Shown: positions 11,270 to 20,345 of the stretch, one piece after another
Layout: the number at the start of each line of letters is the position of its first letter
Numbering within the stretch: the stretch's first letter is position 1
Origin: Xylogone sp. PMI_703
Taxonomy: Eukaryota; Ascomycota; Leotiomycetes
Assembly: GCA_021399445.1 (NCBI GenBank)
Contig: JAJTUQ010000003.1
Coordinates: forward strand, 6,448,001 to 6,512,000
Direction: 5' to 3'
DNA: 64,000 bases
The notes under the pieces: generated by a model
Seen by the model: the letters and a program-made list of their open reading frames with translations, nothing else
What the model was told of the DNA's origin: nothing
Databases searched by the model: none
Translations under genes and position numbers: made by a program

Positions 11270-13246
11270 ATGGAGCATTTCGACCTTGATGAGGAGCAAT
11301 ATGAATTAGGCCCGTCCTGGTCATTTTCAAGAAGTCTGTTAACACAAAGCAACAGCCTGCCGTATTCATCTAACGAGGAGGGATGGCCAGGGACTCAATC
11401 AAAAGAGGAGTGTAGGATCAGGTTACCTTATTTGCCTAACAATAGGTACGGGAGGGTAAGTAAGAATAATGATACTACACAAATCTGGCACCCTCAAGTT
11501 GAAGGCATATACTCATTATGGATCCTAGTTTACAGGTGATATGGACTGCCGTTATGGGGTGGGGTTCGGTAAGTCCTTTAGTCCACATCCAAGTCCTCTT
11601 ACTCCAGAAGTAGGACTGAGTAGAATATGCTATGAAGCTATACTTGTCCTCCCTAGGACTACCACCTCATATAGTATCTTTCATCTGACTTGCAGGTCCA
11701 GTTTCGGGAATCGTGGTCCGCCGTATGTTAGCGTGCTAAGTGCTCGCTCTCAAAGCCCTTGGGGTCAGCGAAAGCCATATATCTTCTTTAGATCAATATT
11801 TACCATAATTTCAATGCTTCTTTTACCATGGAGCGGCGACTTTGTTGATTTTCTCTTTAATACCTTTGGAAATGATCCGACTACAAAGGTGGCGGTTGCA
11901 ACTAGAGGGCTTATTGCCGCAATATTTATATGGGCACTGAATATCGCGGTACGGCCGGTGCAGATAGGATTAGAGCTTTGATATGTGAATCTTGTCCGGC
12001 ACACCAACAAATCCAAGTAACTGCCTATACAATTGTTATAACAGGACTTGGAAGTATATTTGGGTATGCTTCTAGCTTTATAAATTTGCCTCAATTTCTC
12101 CTTGGAATACTCAGTTCAAATGCCTCTGCATGGTTGCTTCCTTGGCGCTTGGCCCCACGGTTGTCATTACTTTATCTATCATTAAAGAAAAGCAAGCTAT
12201 ACTATATGATAAAGCGAAAGGAAGACTGGAGTTATTGACATTTTTAGGCAAGTCTACGAGTCTGTAGTACACATGCCTAAATATATGAGAAGGGTTTGTA
12301 AAGTACAATTCTTTGCCTGGATGTCATAGTTCCCACTACTCTTCTTTATTACAATGTAAGTAACCTTGGCCGTAGACGGGACGTCATGGCAATTCCTATA
12401 TTGAGGCAATCACTGATTCATTCCACGTGATGCAGATATTATCTCCGATCTTTGTAAGTTCGATGTGACCGACACGTACACGTCTACAACATTGGCTAAC
12501 CTGTCTCAGATAAAGAATAGATTTCGGAAAAACCCCCCAGTGTGCTGCAGCTGAGATTCAATGATGATGCAAATGAATACGGCACTTTATCTATGGTATT
12601 ATTCACTACTGTAGCCTTTTTCAGCAATATTTTTCTTCCTTGTATTGTCGGTTCAGGGCCAAAAGTTGCTACACGCTCCATTCAGCTTCGTAAATTATTC
12701 ACATCAAGCTACAGTGAAGAAGAAAGAATAGAATACAATACGGTAGGGATTCTATATCGGAAGGACATTAAGAAACGATAGCTTTTCTCGAGATTGAATA
12801 GGTACCTCACGGGCCCATGGCTCACGCTTCCAGAAGCCTGGACAATATCTCATATTCTTACTGCTATGACGCTCACATTTATGTCTATAACGCGCTCACC
12901 AGCCGTTTCAACGTTTCTCGTTTCTGTTCTTGGAGTCACTTGGGTGTTAACCCAATGGGCACCATTGGCACTCATTAACCCATCCATTGCCGCACAAAAA
13001 TCCACAAAATATAATGATAACGGAGAGAAGAAGGAAGCAGATATACTACATGCCGGAGCAGTTGTAAGAATATACAACATAACTATCGCAGCACCACAGA
13101 TTGTGGCAGCTTTGGGAAGCAGTTGTATCTTTTGGCTATTACGATAGGTACTATTCAATGATGCCGAGATACTTGGGTGGGTTGTTAGTACTTGGGGGCT
13201 GGCGGCATTCATAGCAGCTTGGCTGGCCGCTGATATCGAGGCATAG
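11270..13246 (+). pseudogene. Sucrose-type (GPH/MFS) sugar transporter, decayed
   Basis: Translated pieces in all three forward frames line up as one transporter of the sucrose/alpha-glucoside permease family. These are an acidic N-terminus (MEHFDLDEEQYELGPSW), a WTAVMGWGS segment, the loop motif ARSQSPWGQRKPYIFF, a helix AALNI..RPVQIG-type segment, RALICESCPAHQQIQVTAYT, a long central part, LTLPEAWTISHIL, VLTQWAPLALINPSI and a final WVVSTWGLAAFIAAWLAADI. Lesions include frame changes near 11720, 11970, 12105 and 12225, a TAG in place of Trp at about 12330 (before FPLLFY), and an in-frame TAG at about 13146 before the last helix. With so many independent lesions this is a dead gene rather than a sequencing artefact. 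It sits directly beside the left edge of the RiPP cluster. Confidence 0.82.
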
Positions 13247-13340
13247 TGTTATTTAGCAGCAAAATATAGGCATATCGTGAATGGCATACTGTAATCATTT
13301 TAATAAACCCCCTATAAAAGTTTTTGATAAGATTGAGATC

Positions 13341-14012
13341 CTATCCTACAAGACATGGAACTATCTTAGGTACCATTCTATCGTTAATTTCATTCCACAC
13401 GCTTGTCATCTCCGTTGCATTCAGTTTTAAGAGCTCGATACAGTGGTTTATATGTCCAATTTCTAGCTCTCGAGTCGTCAACCCAACATTCGTGCCGCTA
13501 GTGAATCTTGCCATATTTTCAATGGTCATCATGCAGTGCCACCAGTGTTCGCCGAAGGTGGTCCATATGATGTGCTCTCCCAGGCGCACAAACTCGATGT
13601 CCACTTCTATCTTTCCATCATTATCCATATAATATCCCCAGTCTCTCGTACCTACAAACTTATCCTCCAGGTCTTGGTTATAGCAGGCCTCCGGAACCCA
13701 GGTGTATGACCAAAGTTGGAATTTACATCCATGATCCCTTGCATCCGCAGCGGTAAGCCCACAGTCAACCCACTGAGCAGATTGAGAGAGGAAACTATGA
13801 GATTCGGGCCGAGTCTGAGTTAATGCTATCAGCCCCCAGAATAGTGTGGCTATAGCAATGCCACAGAGTAGAGGTATCGCCTGGAACCAGTTTCTCTTGT
13901 TCAAGTGCGTAGGCAAGATGAGATCGTCTTTTGTATCGTGTGTAAGTGGAGTATTCTCCAGATCGCTCTGTACTTCATTATATTCCTCATCGCGTTTCTC
14001 TGAAGATGCCAT
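13341..14012 (-). CDS. UstYa-like oxidative cyclase (DUF3328), copy 1
   Basis: A single-exon protein of 223 residues. A cytosolic N-terminus is followed by one membrane helix at about residues 42-64 and a lumenal domain. The domain carries WVDCG and GCKF Cys-containing signatures and the two family-defining HxxHC motifs, HWWHC at 156-160 and HINHC at 187-191. In characterised dikaritin pathways (ustiloxin, asperipin-2a, phomopsin) UstYa/UstYb proteins carry out oxidative macrocyclisation or related modification of the core peptide in the secretory path. It is oriented the same way as the precursor at 15469-16014, about 1.5 kb away. An exact copy of the cluster promoter motif lies about 450 bases upstream (14458-14472). 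Nothing looks broken. The exact reaction cannot be assigned. Confidence 0.9.
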   Translation of the reverse strand: MASSEKRDEEYNEVQSDLENTPLTHDTKDDLILPTHLNKRNWFQAIPLLCGIAIATLFWGLIALTQTRPESHSFLSQSAQWVDCGLTAADARDHGCKFQLWSYTWVPEACYNQDLEDKFVGTRDWGYYMDNDGKIEVDIEFVRLGEHIIWTTFGEHWWHCMMTIENMARFTSGTNVGLTTRELEIGHINHCIELLKLNATEMTSVWNEINDRMVPKIVPCLVG

Positions 14013-14457
14013 CGCTGTGATTACCAGTAATTTGTTTGCCGTCCCAATATTTGAGCCAGATATGTAGGATCTGTCATCAGAGTATGGGCTCAGAAACTAA
14101 GAGAGCTAAGAGAACGCGAAACGCCCGTCTTCTTCCGACTTTTTGCTAAGCCGATATGGAGCTCTATAATTAATAGACTCCAGCCTAATCATCTGGCACA
14201 TAATTGAGCGAGCTAAATTCTTCTAGGGAGTAATTCCCACTCATGAACTTGGTGTCATCTCGATCTCAGTCCACAAAAGGCAATGTGCCGCCATCTTAGA
14301 ACCCAGAGGCACGTATCCGCCAAGGAAACCCGAGACTTTTCCCGATTTATCCTATGATAGATGAGCATTGTGGGTGGAGTGCTGTGTAATTCTGAAATGG
14401 CTAAACCTTACGCCAATTATGGTCGACTTGAACTGGCTTACTCTTGACTCTGTGCTT

Positions 14458-14472
14458 TCGGGTCGCCCTGCC
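14458..14472 (+). promoter_or_regulatory. Cluster motif, exact copy 1
   Basis: TCGGGTCGCCCTGCC, identical over 15 bases to copies at 17993 and 24685. It lies about 450 bases upstream of the UstYa-like gene at 13341-14012 (minus strand). Its GC richness stands out in A/T-rich surroundings. It is a candidate binding site for a pathway regulator. Confidence 0.65.
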
Positions 14473-14880
14473 TATCCTACTTTTATGAGCTCGCGATGAT
14501 TGCGGCATTTCGACCGACCACTGTTATCGCCCCAAATGAGGAACCGCAACTACCTCTAATGGATTGCCTTCTTCTGCTGGAGAAGAGATAGAGCCAATGT
14601 TATTGAGTCCTTCATATTAGGGAGTAGACTTGCAAAAGCCTTACTGGTGTGAGGACTGTAGTAGCAGGCTTCATTACAAGTCTCACGGTTCGTGAGTGCT
14701 GTTGGTCAATATCTTCATAGCCAAGTTTGCCATAGTATTTACCGTGTACTTTTATGATCTTGATAGAGTTATTATTCTTTATATATACTGCCAGAAGAGA
14801 TAGCGGAATTTCAAAGTGGCTACAGTTACAGGGAACCCCATTCCCAAAAAGGCTGCGCCCGCTTTCAAATCCCCGCAAAT

Positions 14881-14965
14881 ATCGCAAAAACTCACCCTTT
14901 TGATTATTTAGTTTGTATTTACTTCATAGTCATACTAGAGCTCCGAAAGAGTGAGTTTTTGCGAT
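14881..14965. repeat. Short inverted-repeat element (about 85 bases)
   Basis: ATCGCAAAAACTCAC at 14881-14895 recurs in inverted form (GTGAGTTTTTGCGAT) at 14951-14965. Similarity extends a few more bases inward with one mismatch. The spacer of about 55 bases is A/T-rich. The layout resembles a very small MITE-like remnant; no clear target duplication is visible. Confidence 0.65.
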
Positions 14966-15468
14966 CTTTACGTAGAATGTGAAAGGTTATTTTTGATCAC
15001 ACGTTGAATGGCCCTCTTCTCAAGCATAATGTAGATGGCTTCCAGTCAAATCTTTCTTCGCGGTGTGCCTATACCCTTCATCCCTTGAAATATTCAGGTT
15101 GGACAATCTGTTTATTCTCCCCACTTGATGCAAATGAACACCCCCTCACTTATTTATGACATACGTATCGATGTTGTTGCAAGTATATTATTATAGTACT
15201 TATTTGTTAGTACGACGAAACTGCTATATTCACCACATCCTAATAGGATATCAGTCGGCGTGGTTAAGTACAGGACATTTCACCATCAAGGAGCATCTCG
15301 CTTATAGTACTTAAGGGTAGTCGAAAATTCCATTAGCTATGTTTTAGACAATGGCTAGCAATGGATGCAACCCAGATCAAGCATGTCAGCTTAAGGACAT
15401 TCCACTCCGATCGACCGCCTTCCGTATCCATATGTCTTATCTTACTCCTACTACTCCCTCAGATCCAT

Positions 15469-16014
15469 CTATTGTCCAACAGTAATCTTGTATGGCTCAG
15501 GCTCTGCATTGCGTTGCCCAACAGTGATTTTATACGGCGCGGGCTCTGCTTCTCTTTGGCCGACGGTGATCTTGTACGGTTCAGGCTCAGCCTCTCTCTG
15601 GCCAACAGTGATCTTGTATGGTTCAGGTGCTGCCTCTCGTTGACCAACAGTAATCTTATAAGGCTCTGGCTCCGCCTCTCGTTGGCCAACGGTGATTTTG
15701 TATGGCTCAGGTTCTGCCTCTCTCTGGCCAACAGTGATCTTGTATGGTTCAGGTGCTGCCTCTCGTTGACCAACAGTAATCTTATAAGGCTCTGGCTCCG
15801 CCTCTCGTTGGCCAACGGTGATTTTGTATGGCTCAGGTTCTGCCTCTCTCTGACCAACGGTAATCTTGTATGGTTCTGGCTGAGCTTCTCTTTGGCCTAC
15901 AGTGATCTTATAAGGTTCTGGCTCTGCCTCCCGTTGGCCAACAGTGATTTTGTATGGAAGAGCAGATGCAATAGCCAGAACGCTGGCAGCGGTAGCAATC
16001 CTGGAGAAATGCAT
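15469..16014 (-). CDS. Repeat-containing RiPP (dikaritin-type) precursor, 12 x YKITVGQ
   Basis: A single-exon protein of 181 residues. Residues 1-18 form a signal peptide ending in ASA. The rest is LPYKITVGQ followed by eleven 14-residue units of the form R-EAEPEP-YKITVGQ. The heptapeptide YKITVGQ is invariant in all 12 copies, although its codons vary at third positions, so selection appears to hold the peptide constant. Six spacers are EAEPEP; the others are EAQPEP, EAAPEP (twice), EAEPAP and NAEPEP. Every variant keeps Ala or Pro at the second position of each dipeptide, as needed for trimming by a Ste13-like X-Ala/X-Pro dipeptidyl peptidase. Cleavage after the single Arg plus trimming would release YKITVGQ (with or without Arg). 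Tyr-x-Ile at the core start matches the ustiloxin (YAIG/YVIG) and phomopsin (YVIP) cores, where Tyr is linked by an ether bond to the Ile. Four UstYa-like genes and a tyrosinase surround it. The mature product is not known to me. Confidence 0.92.
   Translation of the reverse strand: MHFSRIATAASVLAIASALPYKITVGQREAEPEPYKITVGQREAQPEPYKITVGQREAEPEPYKITVGQREAEPEPYKITVGQREAAPEPYKITVGQREAEPEPYKITVGQREAEPEPYKITVGQREAAPEPYKITVGQREAEPEPYKITVGQREAEPAPYKITVGQRNAEPEPYKITVGQ
15472..15960 (-). repeat. 42-bp tandem repeat inside the precursor gene
   Basis: Eleven full 42-bp units plus a partial first unit encode the core/spacer array. Units differ mainly at synonymous positions. A block of three units (126 bp), starting near 15595, recurs almost without change 126 bp further on (from about 15721). 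This indicates a recent duplication by unequal exchange or slippage and shows how copy number is changing. Confidence 0.85.
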
Positions 16015-17171
16015 TTTGGTAGTGAATAGTTATTGAAAGGATCTTGAGATTGAATAGATTCGAATATGATTCTCAGAAGGCAGCTAATTGTGGCTGAATG
16101 TCGACGCCATTAATGTAGAATATATAGAGGGCAGGCTTGATATTTCTTTGAGTGATCTCTGAGCACCAACAACATTGGAAGCATAGAGCAATTCTGGCCA
16201 GTTCTGACGAGCCGCTCTATAGAACTCGAGGCTCTCTTGAGTACGGAAAGACGACACGAAATTTGGGCTAGTCTTGTTAGTAGAACACATACTACTCGAA
16301 AAGGAGAGCATCATGGTTCTTGCCGTAAAAGAATATCTCATAATAAGAAGCTGAATTGGTAAGACGACACGAAGTATATGACGACACTTTCACAGTTTAT
16401 GATAGTTCCATGCATGGGTAGTGCAGCTGTAAGCCGCCGTGTATTGACTGTGCAATCGTGGATGGTTAGCTCTGGCGCCGCACAAGGGGGTTAAGTTATA
16501 GACATGGGTACCGACACCAGAATGCTGTTACAGAGACCATGGAAAAACGACAGACTGAGGAAAGAGAGCCAGAACCGTACACTACAGCTAGTAAGGTGGG
16601 CTAGTTGATGACTTTTACCACCTTCCTTTTCAATGCATGAATACATATTATCTATTCTATAGTCAAGAATAAGCAAAGATACATAGCTATCATAAATCCT
16701 CACTCTAATGTCACCACCATAGATTGAGCAAATGAGATAGTTCTTATTTACGCCGCAATGAGCTGTATTTCATACCGTGCTACTGCTTAGCACGGAATAT
16801 ATGGTTTCCTAAGAAGCTGAGGTTGCAATATAAAGGCTCTAACTTGTGAAAATGTTAGAATATGAGAACTACACCTGATAGAAAGAGCTTGCTACTCAAG
16901 CTACAATGTCTGATATTTCGTGTTGCATAAATTTTTATGCTTAGTTCACGTTGAGATAATTGTAATAAGAACTAAGTGGTGATAGCCAAGGATATCTCCC
17001 ATAACGTGATTATTGTTACATATACATGATAAGTCATCGTTATTCTATTCGGCATAAAGACTCAGAAATCTCCTCCAGGCTCATTAGAGGATATTCAAAC
17101 CAAGCATCTCTAAGCCTTGATCACGACCGCCCTCAGAAACCAGCAAGCTGCCTTGATAATCGTAAAGAAAC
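16015..17171. other. Precursor upstream region
   Basis: About 1.15 kb between the precursor start and the 3' end of the second UstYa-like gene. No gene is recognised; an 85-codon minus frame (16084-16341) has no motif. I see no convincing copy of the GC-rich cluster motif, so the precursor promoter may use other sites. Confidence 0.5.
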
Positions 17172-17834
17172 TTATTCCAGGTATGGACCACAGGTCAGAA
17201 AATCGACCTCGCCTCGATTCATTGGATAGGGTGGATTCGGGTTTGCCTTTTCTAAGATACCAGAGCAATGGACCGTATGATCGTAGCTCATGGATTCATT
17301 CGAGATCAACTGTATTTCTCCTCTGGCCTGAGCCTCCAGGGCTAAAGCCTGTAACCTCCAGACGTAATAACAGTGTGCGCGGTGGTGAAGATCATTCGTG
17401 AACATATGAGTATGTTCTCCTTTCCTAATAATTTCCAGCGGAATTTCTCGAGTGCCTTCAATATCGTAGAAAAATTTGAACTGTCCTTCCGTGATGTATT
17501 GTTCTGACAGTTCTTCATGATAGCAGTCTCTTCTGACCCAACCGGTCATCATAACATCAAAAATGCATCCACGTTCCTTAGCTTCTAAAGCAGAGCTTCC
17601 ACAATCTCTCCAGACACCAGTCTGTCCAGCAATTGATTTGTGAGTGGCGTGATCACTTATTGTAAATGCTAGATTTAGAATTCCAACGATGAGAATCAAC
17701 GCGATAGAGACAGAGAGGCCGACCTGCATCATTGATGAGCGACGAGCTCTTGCTGGCGTGTCTTTCTGTGAGGTTATAGTGTCTTCGCTATCACGAAGGA
17801 GCCTCTCGCTATCCGGATAGAATTTGTCGTCCAT
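17172..17834 (-). CDS. UstYa-like oxidative cyclase (DUF3328), copy 2
   Basis: A single-exon protein of 220 residues. A basic segment (ARARR, about 28-32) precedes a membrane helix at about 37-59. The lumenal part has WRDCG and RGCIFD (a C...GC signature also found in copies 1 and 4), then HRAHC at 151-155 and HTVHC at 186-190, the two HxxHC motifs of the family. The three short intronless copies (13341-14012, 17172-17834, 22270-22956) form one subgroup by this WxDCG...GCxF signature. The gene is divergent from the tyrosinase at 18358, and the pair share a 523-base promoter with one exact cluster motif, so they are probably co-expressed. Expected role: oxidative modification or cyclisation of the YKITVGQ core. 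Confidence 0.9.
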   Translation of the reverse strand: MDDKFYPDSERLLRDSEDTITSQKDTPARARRSSMMQVGLSVSIALILIVGILNLAFTISDHATHKSIAGQTGVWRDCGSSALEAKERGCIFDVMMTGWVRRDCYHEELSEQYITEGQFKFFYDIEGTREIPLEIIRKGEHTHMFTNDLHHRAHCYYVWRLQALALEAQARGEIQLISNESMSYDHTVHCSGILEKANPNPPYPMNRGEVDFLTCGPYLE

Positions 17835-18357
17835 GTTAAGAATAATTTTACGGACAACTTGGTCTCGTGTTGAGAATCGAAAGTTCGTTATACTGGACTA
17901 TTATGTCATTTCTACCGAATACTAGACTTCACATCACATATCCGTTTTACTTCTGGTTTCGAACCCGGGAGGAAGGTGGTGTAATCCTTGTATCGGGTCG
18001 CCCTGCCCTCTGGTGCTGCAGACGGAAAGCGAAGCGAGTTGCTGACTGGGAGAGCTAAGCGCCATGAATGGTCAAATGTTGTAAGGGACAGTTCCCATTC
18101 ATACTTTTGCCTACAAGGCGACGCGAATCTGGGAAGTTATTCGTGTCAAGGACATGATGAGGAGCATGCAGTTTAATAGTGGTAGAAACCACTTATGTGG
18201 ATGCTGGAAGCGTGTGACATTCTTACAGACCAAGCCTGAGTTGTAGGAAGCCCCCCGTTTCTATGGGGCAGATATTCCAGGCAAATCCGCAATTTGTATA
18301 TCCCAACGTGCAACCTATAGTGTCTATCAAACTTCAGCATATGGTACCGTTATCAAG
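17835..18357. other. Bidirectional promoter of UstYa-like copy 2 and tyrosinase
   Basis: A 523-base divergent promoter with a single 18-base copy of the cluster motif at 17993-18010. No further gene is seen. Confidence 0.6.
17993..18010 (+). promoter_or_regulatory. Cluster motif, exact copy 2
   Basis: TCGGGTCGCCCTGCCCTC, identical over all 18 bases to the copy at 24685-24702. It lies 158 bases upstream of UstYa-like copy 2 and about 350 bases upstream of the tyrosinase, so one site could serve both genes. Confidence 0.7.
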
Positions 18358-19619
18358 ATGCTACCATTCTCCCTCTATCCTGAAAAATACACTCGGTTGC
18401 CCAGAACATCTGATTTAGAGGGAACAGACTGTGATATCGAGATAGCTAAAGAAATCACACAGAGAAAAGCTTCAAGAAGGTGGCATTTCATAAAGATATG
18501 TCTTCTACTCCTTGCTTGCGTCGTTGGATCAACTTTCTTCTTTGAGATTGGACGCCTATACCCTGACGATGGCACCGTATCAACGGGGTCATCGTCATGC
18601 CGCAACCCCAAACGTCGTCATGAATGGAGAACTCTTAGTACGAAGCAACAATATGAATATCTAAACGCCCTTAAGTGCCTCCAAAGCGTTCCCTCAAAGT
18701 TACATCCTGGAATGACTCTTTATGATGATTTTCCATTCTTGCATGATGTAGTTGGAGATTATGGTCAGTGCTCTAGTATTCACGATTTTAACTAACACTA
18801 AATGCCAAACGCAGCCCATGAAACGGCTGCTTTCCTCACCTGGCACAGGTATTTTATTCATCTATTTGAGAGGGAACTCAAGGATAAATGTGGCTACACT
18901 GGTGGTTTAACGTAAGTTGCTGTGCTCTTAACCTATTAATGCTAAAATTCTGCTGCAGCTATTGGGACTGGACTCTTGACTGGGAAGATCTATCAAGATC
19001 GCCTATTTTCAAATCTTCTCCTGGGTTTGGTGGCAACAGTAATCCGAATAGTGAGCCTAGCAAAGTTGCTATAGTTGGGGGGGACCGCTGCCTCCAAGAT
19101 GGCCCATTTGCTGGTACTACAGTTCATTGGTGGACTCAGGAGGGCCAGTCTCACTGCCTCTCTCGCGGATTCCAAGATGTAGTACCGATAGAAGAAATGG
19201 GTAAATCTTTCAGGCCTGGACGGATAGAAAAAATTCTCCAACAACCAGACTATGAGTCATTCTTCCTTAATATGGAGCATACTATTCATAATGGAATTCA
19301 AGTTGCTATCGGGGGTGACATTATGTATAACACAGCCCCTTATGGTCAGTGAGAACAACTTCATCTGTTAATGAGCTTAATATTTGACTATTTCACAGAT
19401 CCAATATTCTATCTCCATCATACTCAACTTGATCGAATATGGTGGTTATGGCAACAAATTCATCCGTCTCACCAGTGGCAGTACCTTGGCCTTGCTAATA
19501 ACCACTCTGATGACCGAGCATCGCTTTATAATATTATTGATATGGGTGATTTTGCTCCTGGACTTGCTGCGTTGGATTTGATGGATACTAAGTCTGATCT
19601 ACTCTGTTACCGTTATTAG
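18358..19619 (+). CDS. UstQ-like tyrosinase, membrane anchored, with altered CuB ligand
   Basis: Four exons (introns 18764-18814, 18912-18958, 19345-19398) give 369 residues. An N-terminal cytosolic part precedes a helix at about 44-63, then a lumenal tyrosinase domain. CuA ligands are visible as FLHD, AHE and TWHRYF; YWDWT follows. The CuB region reads HNGIQVAIGGD, where tyrosinases normally have HNxxHxxIGGD, so the second CuB His is Gln (CAA). The third CuB His is in FYLHH. Tyrosinase homologues accompany UstYa proteins in the ustiloxin cluster and act on the Tyr side chain or assist cyclisation. Loss of one copper ligand may weaken or change activity, or the other nearby His (MEHTIHN) may substitute. 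The membrane anchor suggests it works in the same compartment as the UstYa proteins. Confidence 0.85.
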
Positions 19620-20345
19620 AAACACACCGACAGTCCCAGTTGAATAAGGACCCCCAAGGTACCTAATAGTTCTATATAGCTTATGCTAGGATTGTGTAAA
19701 TATAGTTTGAGGCCACTCCGAAGGGAGGTGAAAAGCTTCTAGATATGTGGAAGGGATACTCGAACCTGATCCCAGTTGCCAAAGCTATCAAAGACTAATT
19801 ACAATTCAAGTAGTGGAGGACATGATTAAACTTGTATGGTACAGAGCTTATCTCTTGGGATGCCGAAAATTGCTAGATCTTTCTAACTGAACAAAATAAT
19901 CTTCAAAATTAAATGGTTATTATCCTAAAAACACAGCCATTAGTGATTATTAGGAAAAGAAACCTTAAGAGCTTCCGATATAGACAGCCTGCTCAAACAG
20001 TAGCCCTCTATGTAATACATCAAACACTTCGCCATTAGATTTCTTAGAAACTAGATGATAATATTAGCTAATGGATAATTGGATCTCTGGATTGCCTGTA
20101 GTTAACAAAAAATGCAGCGCCAATCTAAATATAACCGAACATGGGGATAGAGGGCAAGGCGTCGCGAAGCTGGGCACCAAGCTCACAAAGTCACATGAGA
20201 TATTATACAATACAGTACAATAGGTTACCTCAGTTGGGGAGCTACGCTGTTTTTCTATGTATGTAACCTTAAGCAGAGGCTCTCCTCTAGAAACACCATC
20301 GTCTTTCCAATACCAGTGTTTGCTATGGCATTCCAGTTCTTGGAA
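19620..20345. other. Intergenic region upstream of UstYa-like copy 3
   Basis: About 0.73 kb, A/T-rich, with no gene seen. It contains a degenerate reverse-orientation copy of the cluster motif at 20150-20167. Confidence 0.5.
20150..20167 (-). promoter_or_regulatory. Cluster motif, weaker copy
   Basis: On the minus strand this reads TCGCGACGCCTTGCCCTC, matching 15 of 18 bases of the consensus. It lies about 180 bases upstream of UstYa-like copy 3. Confidence 0.45.

Larger units (their letters stand above)
14013..15468. other. Intergenic region with inverted repeat and promoter motif
   Basis: Upstream region of the first UstYa-like gene, about 1.45 kb. It contains one exact copy of the cluster motif and a 15-base terminal-type inverted repeat (14881-14965). 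A 91-codon minus frame at 14612-14887 has no motif and ends inside the left arm of that repeat. No gene is supported. Confidence 0.5.

Noticed and set aside
14612..14887. 91-codon minus-strand frame upstream of UstYa-like copy 1
   Set aside because: No motif; its start lies within the left arm of a small inverted repeat.
15361..16029. A 222-codon open frame on the plus strand across the precursor
   Set aside because: It is the antisense of the 42-bp repeat array; a repeat whose length is a multiple of three keeps antisense frames open. The minus frame has the signal peptide and conserved cores.
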